NCBI GenBank assembly: GCA_964512305.1
Contig: CAZEIW010000084.1
Span: 1-27,143 of the forward strand
Length of the DNA: 27,143 nucleotides
Source of the DNA: CAZEIW01 sp964512305
Lineage (GTDB): Bacteria; Pseudomonadota; Gammaproteobacteria; Burkholderiales; Burkholderiaceae_F
Reading direction: 5' to 3'
Positions 23,870-27,143 of this stretch are shown piece after piece (position 1 is the first letter of the stretch; each line of letters starts with the position of its first letter). Under the pieces are notes generated by a model that was not told where the DNA came from, did not search any database, and saw nothing but the letters and a program-made list of their open reading frames with translations. The position numbers and the translations under genes are program-made.

Positions 23870-24664
23870 TCATGTCAGTCCGAAGTACTGCCTGACGTCA
23901 TCCACCCGCCCGCGGCTGATCGGGACGCGGGCCGAGTCCCGTGTGTCGAGCGCAAGGCGGTACTGCTCGCCGTCGCGTTCGACCGTCTGCACATGCTGAA
24001 GGTTGACGATGTGGCTGCGGTGGGTGCGGATGAACTGATCCGGGCTCAGCCGTTGCTCGAGGTCGGTCAGCGAAAGGTTGCAGTCGTAGTCCTGGTCGAA
24101 GGTGAAGATGCGGGTGTAGTGCCCCTCCGCCTGCATATGGACCACGTCCGACATCGCCAGCAGCACCACGCGGTTGTGTTGCAGGACCGGAACCTTGACC
24201 AGCTGTTTCGGCCGGCCGGCCGGCGACCCGCGCCCGCCCACCCTCGTGGTGATGTCGGTCAGGTCGTAGAACATCATGCAGGTGGATTGCATCTGCCCAC
24301 CGTCGGACAGTTTCGTCACCTTGATCAACAGGACCCGGTCGGGGATGTTGATCATCATCGTCATCGGCGGCGGTGACGCGGCGTGACCGTCCGCTGCGCC
24401 GGCACGCAGCAGCAGCTCGATCTTCTGCCGGCTCTTCTCGGGATGCAGCTGCAGCACGTCGCGCCCCATCGGATCGCCTCGGATGTTTCCGAGCACGCGC
24501 TGGGCGACGTCATTCATCGCGACCACCCGATTGTGGGTATCCAGCAGCACCACTCCCGGATCGAACTTCTGCAACTTGTACTCGAGCGTCTCGGGTTCCA
24601 TTCTCGACGTTGCTTTCGAATCTCTCACTTCGCGCAGGGATATCGGAAATCTCCGATCATGCAC
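23870..24664 (-). CDS. rcoM: RcoM-like PAS-LytTR carbon monoxide-responsive transcription activator
   Basis: The 264-residue protein has an N-terminal PAS domain (about 25-140) and a C-terminal LytTR DNA-binding domain (about 153-262). The LytTR part has VVHMQAEGHYTRIFT and FIRTHRSHIVNLQHV. The PAS part matches RcoM, the heme-based CO sensor of Burkholderia: FDPGVVLLD, LQLHPEKSR and MMINIPDRVLLIK. His74 and Met103 correspond to the two known heme ligands (His74 and Met104 in RcoM-2, from memory). The Cys that binds ferric heme in RcoM-2 is absent; GHAASPPP takes its place, with His94. The gene diverges from coxM across 146 bases, the expected place for a CO-dependent activator. The start is uncertain: ATG 24664 gives the longest form, and ATG 24601 would give 243 residues. 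Neither has a strong ribosome binding site. Confidence 0.87.
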   Translation of the reverse strand: MHDRRFPISLREVRDSKATSRMEPETLEYKLQKFDPGVVLLDTHNRVVAMNDVAQRVLGNIRGDPMGRDVLQLHPEKSRQKIELLLRAGAADGHAASPPPMTMMINIPDRVLLIKVTKLSDGGQMQSTCMMFYDLTDITTRVGGRGSPAGRPKQLVKVPVLQHNRVVLLAMSDVVHMQAEGHYTRIFTFDQDYDCNLSLTDLEQRLSPDQFIRTHRSHIVNLQHVQTVERDGEQYRLALDTRDSARVPISRGRVDDVRQYFGLT

Positions 24665-24688
24665 CGCAGCAGCATAGGGGTGCCGGCG

Positions 24689-24734
24689 TTCGTGCGTTCA
24701 ATCCGCCATTCCCGCGTCGCAGCCGCATGTCATG
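24689..24734 (+). promoter_or_regulatory. Candidate RcoM binding sites, three repeats at 20-base steps
   Basis: TTCGTG (24689-24694), TTCCCG (24709-24714) and GTCATG (24729-24734) fall exactly 20 bases apart and resemble the TTnnnG half-site of LytTR proteins; the third is off by one base. They end ten bases before the proposed coxM -35. From memory, RcoM binds triplets of direct repeats spaced about 21 bases on centre next to the -35, so the layout fits but is not exact. Confidence 0.4.
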
Positions 24735-24743
24735 AATCAGTGC

Positions 24744-24772
24744 TTGCCACGTGAACCGGCAAGGTCCTTAAT
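24744..24772 (+). promoter_or_regulatory. Candidate sigma-70 promoter of coxMSL
   Basis: TTGCCA (24744-24749) and CTTAAT (24767-24772) are separated by 17 bases and match the -35 and -10 consensus at five and four of six positions. An inverted pair CTTGCC (24743-24748) and GGCAAG (24758-24763) overlaps it. The -10 ends 38 bases before the coxM ATG. Confidence 0.45.
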
Positions 24773-24810
24773 TGTCACACGCACACCTGTGCCAAGAACA
24801 AGGAGACGCG

Positions 24811-25674
24811 ATGATCCCGCCCTCATTCGATTATCACGAGCCCAGGAGCGTTTCGGAGGCGATCAAGTTGCTCGCGCAGTTCGGAGCCGACGCGAAGGTG
24901 CTCGCCGGCGGCCACAGCCTGCTGCCGATGATGAAGCTGCGATTCGCGCAGCCTTCGCACCTGATCGACCTGAACCGGATCGACTCGCTGCGCGGAATCC
25001 GCGAGGATGGCGGCGAGATCGTGATCGGCGCGATGACCGTCGAGAACGATCTGCTGGCCTCGCCCCTGCTGCAACAGAAGGTGCCGCTGCTGCCCGAGGC
25101 GGTGCGCCAGATCGGCGACCCGCAAGTGCGCAATCGCGGCACGATCGGCGGCGACCTCGCGCACGGCGACGCCGCCAACGATCACCCGGCGCTGTCGCTG
25201 GCGCTCGGGGCGACCTTCGTGATCGAGGGCGGCAAGGGCCGCCGCTCCGTCAAGGCGGAGAACTTCTATCACGGCGCGTTCACGACGGATCTGGCGCCCG
25301 ACGAGGTCCTGTGCGAGATCCGGGTGCCCGCGTTCGCGCCCAACACGGGCTACGCGTACGAGAAGCTCAAGCGCAAGACCGGGGACTGGGCGACCGCCGC
25401 TGCCGCCGTCGTTCTGCGGGTCGACCGCGGCAAGGTCGAGAGCGTCCGCATCGCGCTCACCAACGTCGCGCCGACCGCGGTGCGCGCCACCGACGCCGAG
25501 CGGTCGCTGGCCGGCGCGCCGCTCAGCGACGCCGCGATCGCCGCGGCCGCGGAAAAGGCGACGTCGGCGTGCGATCCGGCGGACGATCTGCGCGGCGACC
25601 GAGAATACAAGACCGCGATGGCGGCGCAGATGGTGCGTCGCGCGCTGGGGGTCGCGGCGGCGCGCTGCCGCTAG
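24811..25674 (+). CDS. coxM: Aerobic carbon monoxide dehydrogenase, medium FAD subunit
   Basis: This 287-residue FAD-binding subunit passes electrons from the 2Fe-2S clusters of CoxS to the quinone pool. ATG 24811 follows AAGGAG by five bases. The FAD signatures are AGGHS at 32-36 and TIGGD at 111-115, the same positions as in the Oligotropha enzyme as I remember it. The N-terminus (FDYHEPRSVSEAIKLLAQFG) is typical of the family. It is the first gene of the M-S-L order, which marks form I CO dehydrogenases. It diverges from the RcoM-like regulator, and coxS starts 32 bases downstream. Confidence 0.93.
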   Translation: MIPPSFDYHEPRSVSEAIKLLAQFGADAKVLAGGHSLLPMMKLRFAQPSHLIDLNRIDSLRGIREDGGEIVIGAMTVENDLLASPLLQQKVPLLPEAVRQIGDPQVRNRGTIGGDLAHGDAANDHPALSLALGATFVIEGGKGRRSVKAENFYHGAFTTDLAPDEVLCEIRVPAFAPNTGYAYEKLKRKTGDWATAAAAVVLRVDRGKVESVRIALTNVAPTAVRATDAERSLAGAPLSDAAIAAAAEKATSACDPADDLRGDREYKTAMAAQMVRRALGVAAARCR

Positions 25675-25706
25675 CGCTCGCGGACCGGAACCGGGAGGGA
25701 CGGAAC

Positions 25707-26198
25707 ATGGCAAGGAATACGATCAACCTGAAGGTCAATGGCCGGCAGGTCGAATCCGCGGTCGAGCCGCGCACCCTGCTCGTGCACTTCCTGCGCGAGC
25801 AGCTCAATCTGACGGGCACGCACATCGGCTGTGAGACGAGCCATTGCGGTGCCTGCACGGTCGATCTCGACGGCAGGTCCGTGAAAAGCTGCACGGTGCT
25901 GGCGGTCCAGTGCAACGGCTCGGAGGTGCTCACCGTCGAGGGCCTCGCCAAGGGCGGCGTGCTGCACGCGGTCCAGGAGGGCTTTTACAGGGAGCACGGG
26001 CTGCAGTGCGGGTTCTGCACGCCCGGCATGCTGATCCGTGCCTACCGCCTGCTGCAGGACAACCCGAACCCGACCGAAGAGCAGGTTCGCGCCGGCATGT
26101 CGGGCAACCTGTGCCGCTGCACGGGGTATCAGAACATCGTCAAGGCGGTGCTGCACGCGGCGGCGAAGCTGCGCGAGCCCGCCAAGGCCGCCGCCTGA
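25707..26198 (+). CDS. coxS: Aerobic carbon monoxide dehydrogenase, small 2Fe-2S subunit
   Basis: The 163-residue iron-sulfur subunit holds two clusters. The plant-ferredoxin-type site uses Cys42, Cys47, Cys50 and Cys62 (GCETSHCGAC). The C-terminal helical site uses Cys101, Cys104, Cys136 and Cys138 (CGFCTPGM and NLCRCTGYQNIV). It relays electrons from the molybdenum-copper site of CoxL to the FAD of CoxM. I chose ATG 25707, which follows GGGAGG, because the upstream frame overlaps coxM and has no family similarity. Spacing to coxL is 52 bases. Confidence 0.95.
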   Translation: MARNTINLKVNGRQVESAVEPRTLLVHFLREQLNLTGTHIGCETSHCGACTVDLDGRSVKSCTVLAVQCNGSEVLTVEGLAKGGVLHAVQEGFYREHGLQCGFCTPGMLIRAYRLLQDNPNPTEEQVRAGMSGNLCRCTGYQNIVKAVLHAAAKLREPAKAAA

Positions 26199-26250
26199 CC
26201 GGCTCGCCGCTCCCGCTTCGGATTGCGTAGCAGCCACTCGAGGATCGAAC

Positions 26251-27143
<893 letters not shown>

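Overview
The window is about 27 kb of very GC-rich, densely packed bacterial chromosome. The gene set suggests an aerobic betaproteobacterium of the Burkholderiales. The main reasons are a TetR-led fatty-acid operon encoding an HAD-then-ECH fusion of about 800 residues, a bkd operon, cbpA-cbpM, and an RcoM-type regulator beside coxMSL. The lineage is an inference; no rRNA or tRNA gene was seen.

Layout. 1-2484 (minus): a large winged-helix/NTPase/TPR regulator that runs off the left edge. 2726-3043: a small hypothetical protein. 3045-3833 (minus): an exported ModA-like binding protein with no transporter genes beside it. 4054-5094: threonine aldolase. 5178-8706: branched-chain 2-oxoacid dehydrogenase E1-alpha, E1-beta and E2, without E3. 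8723-8929 (minus): a small membrane protein. 9051-17606: a beta-oxidation operon of TetR regulator, acyl-CoA dehydrogenase, 3-hydroxyacyl-CoA dehydrogenase/enoyl-CoA hydratase, thiolase, isomerase-like crotonase, PaaI-like thioesterase and SDR. Two tandem copies of a palindromic repeat split this operon and two more follow it. 17954-19471: a Rieske/FAD-NAD reductase. 19592-20842: the co-chaperone pair cbpA-cbpM. 20854-23649 (minus): a hybrid sensor kinase. 23870-24664 (minus): an RcoM-like PAS-LytTR regulator. 24811 to the right edge: coxM, coxS and the start of coxL, a form I (order M-S-L) aerobic CO dehydrogenase.

How the genes work together. The bkd and fad modules feed acyl-CoA catabolism: branched-chain keto acids become acyl-CoAs, and fatty acyl-CoAs are shortened to acetyl-CoA. 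The right end is a CO-oxidation locus. The regulator diverges from coxM across a 146-bp intergenic region and keeps the two heme-ligand positions known from RcoM (His and Met), but it lacks the Cys that binds ferric heme in the characterised Burkholderia xenovorans RcoM-2. A membrane hybrid kinase follows the regulator on the same strand, separated by a leader with three hairpins. This RcoM variant, kinase and cox unit is the most interesting part of the window.
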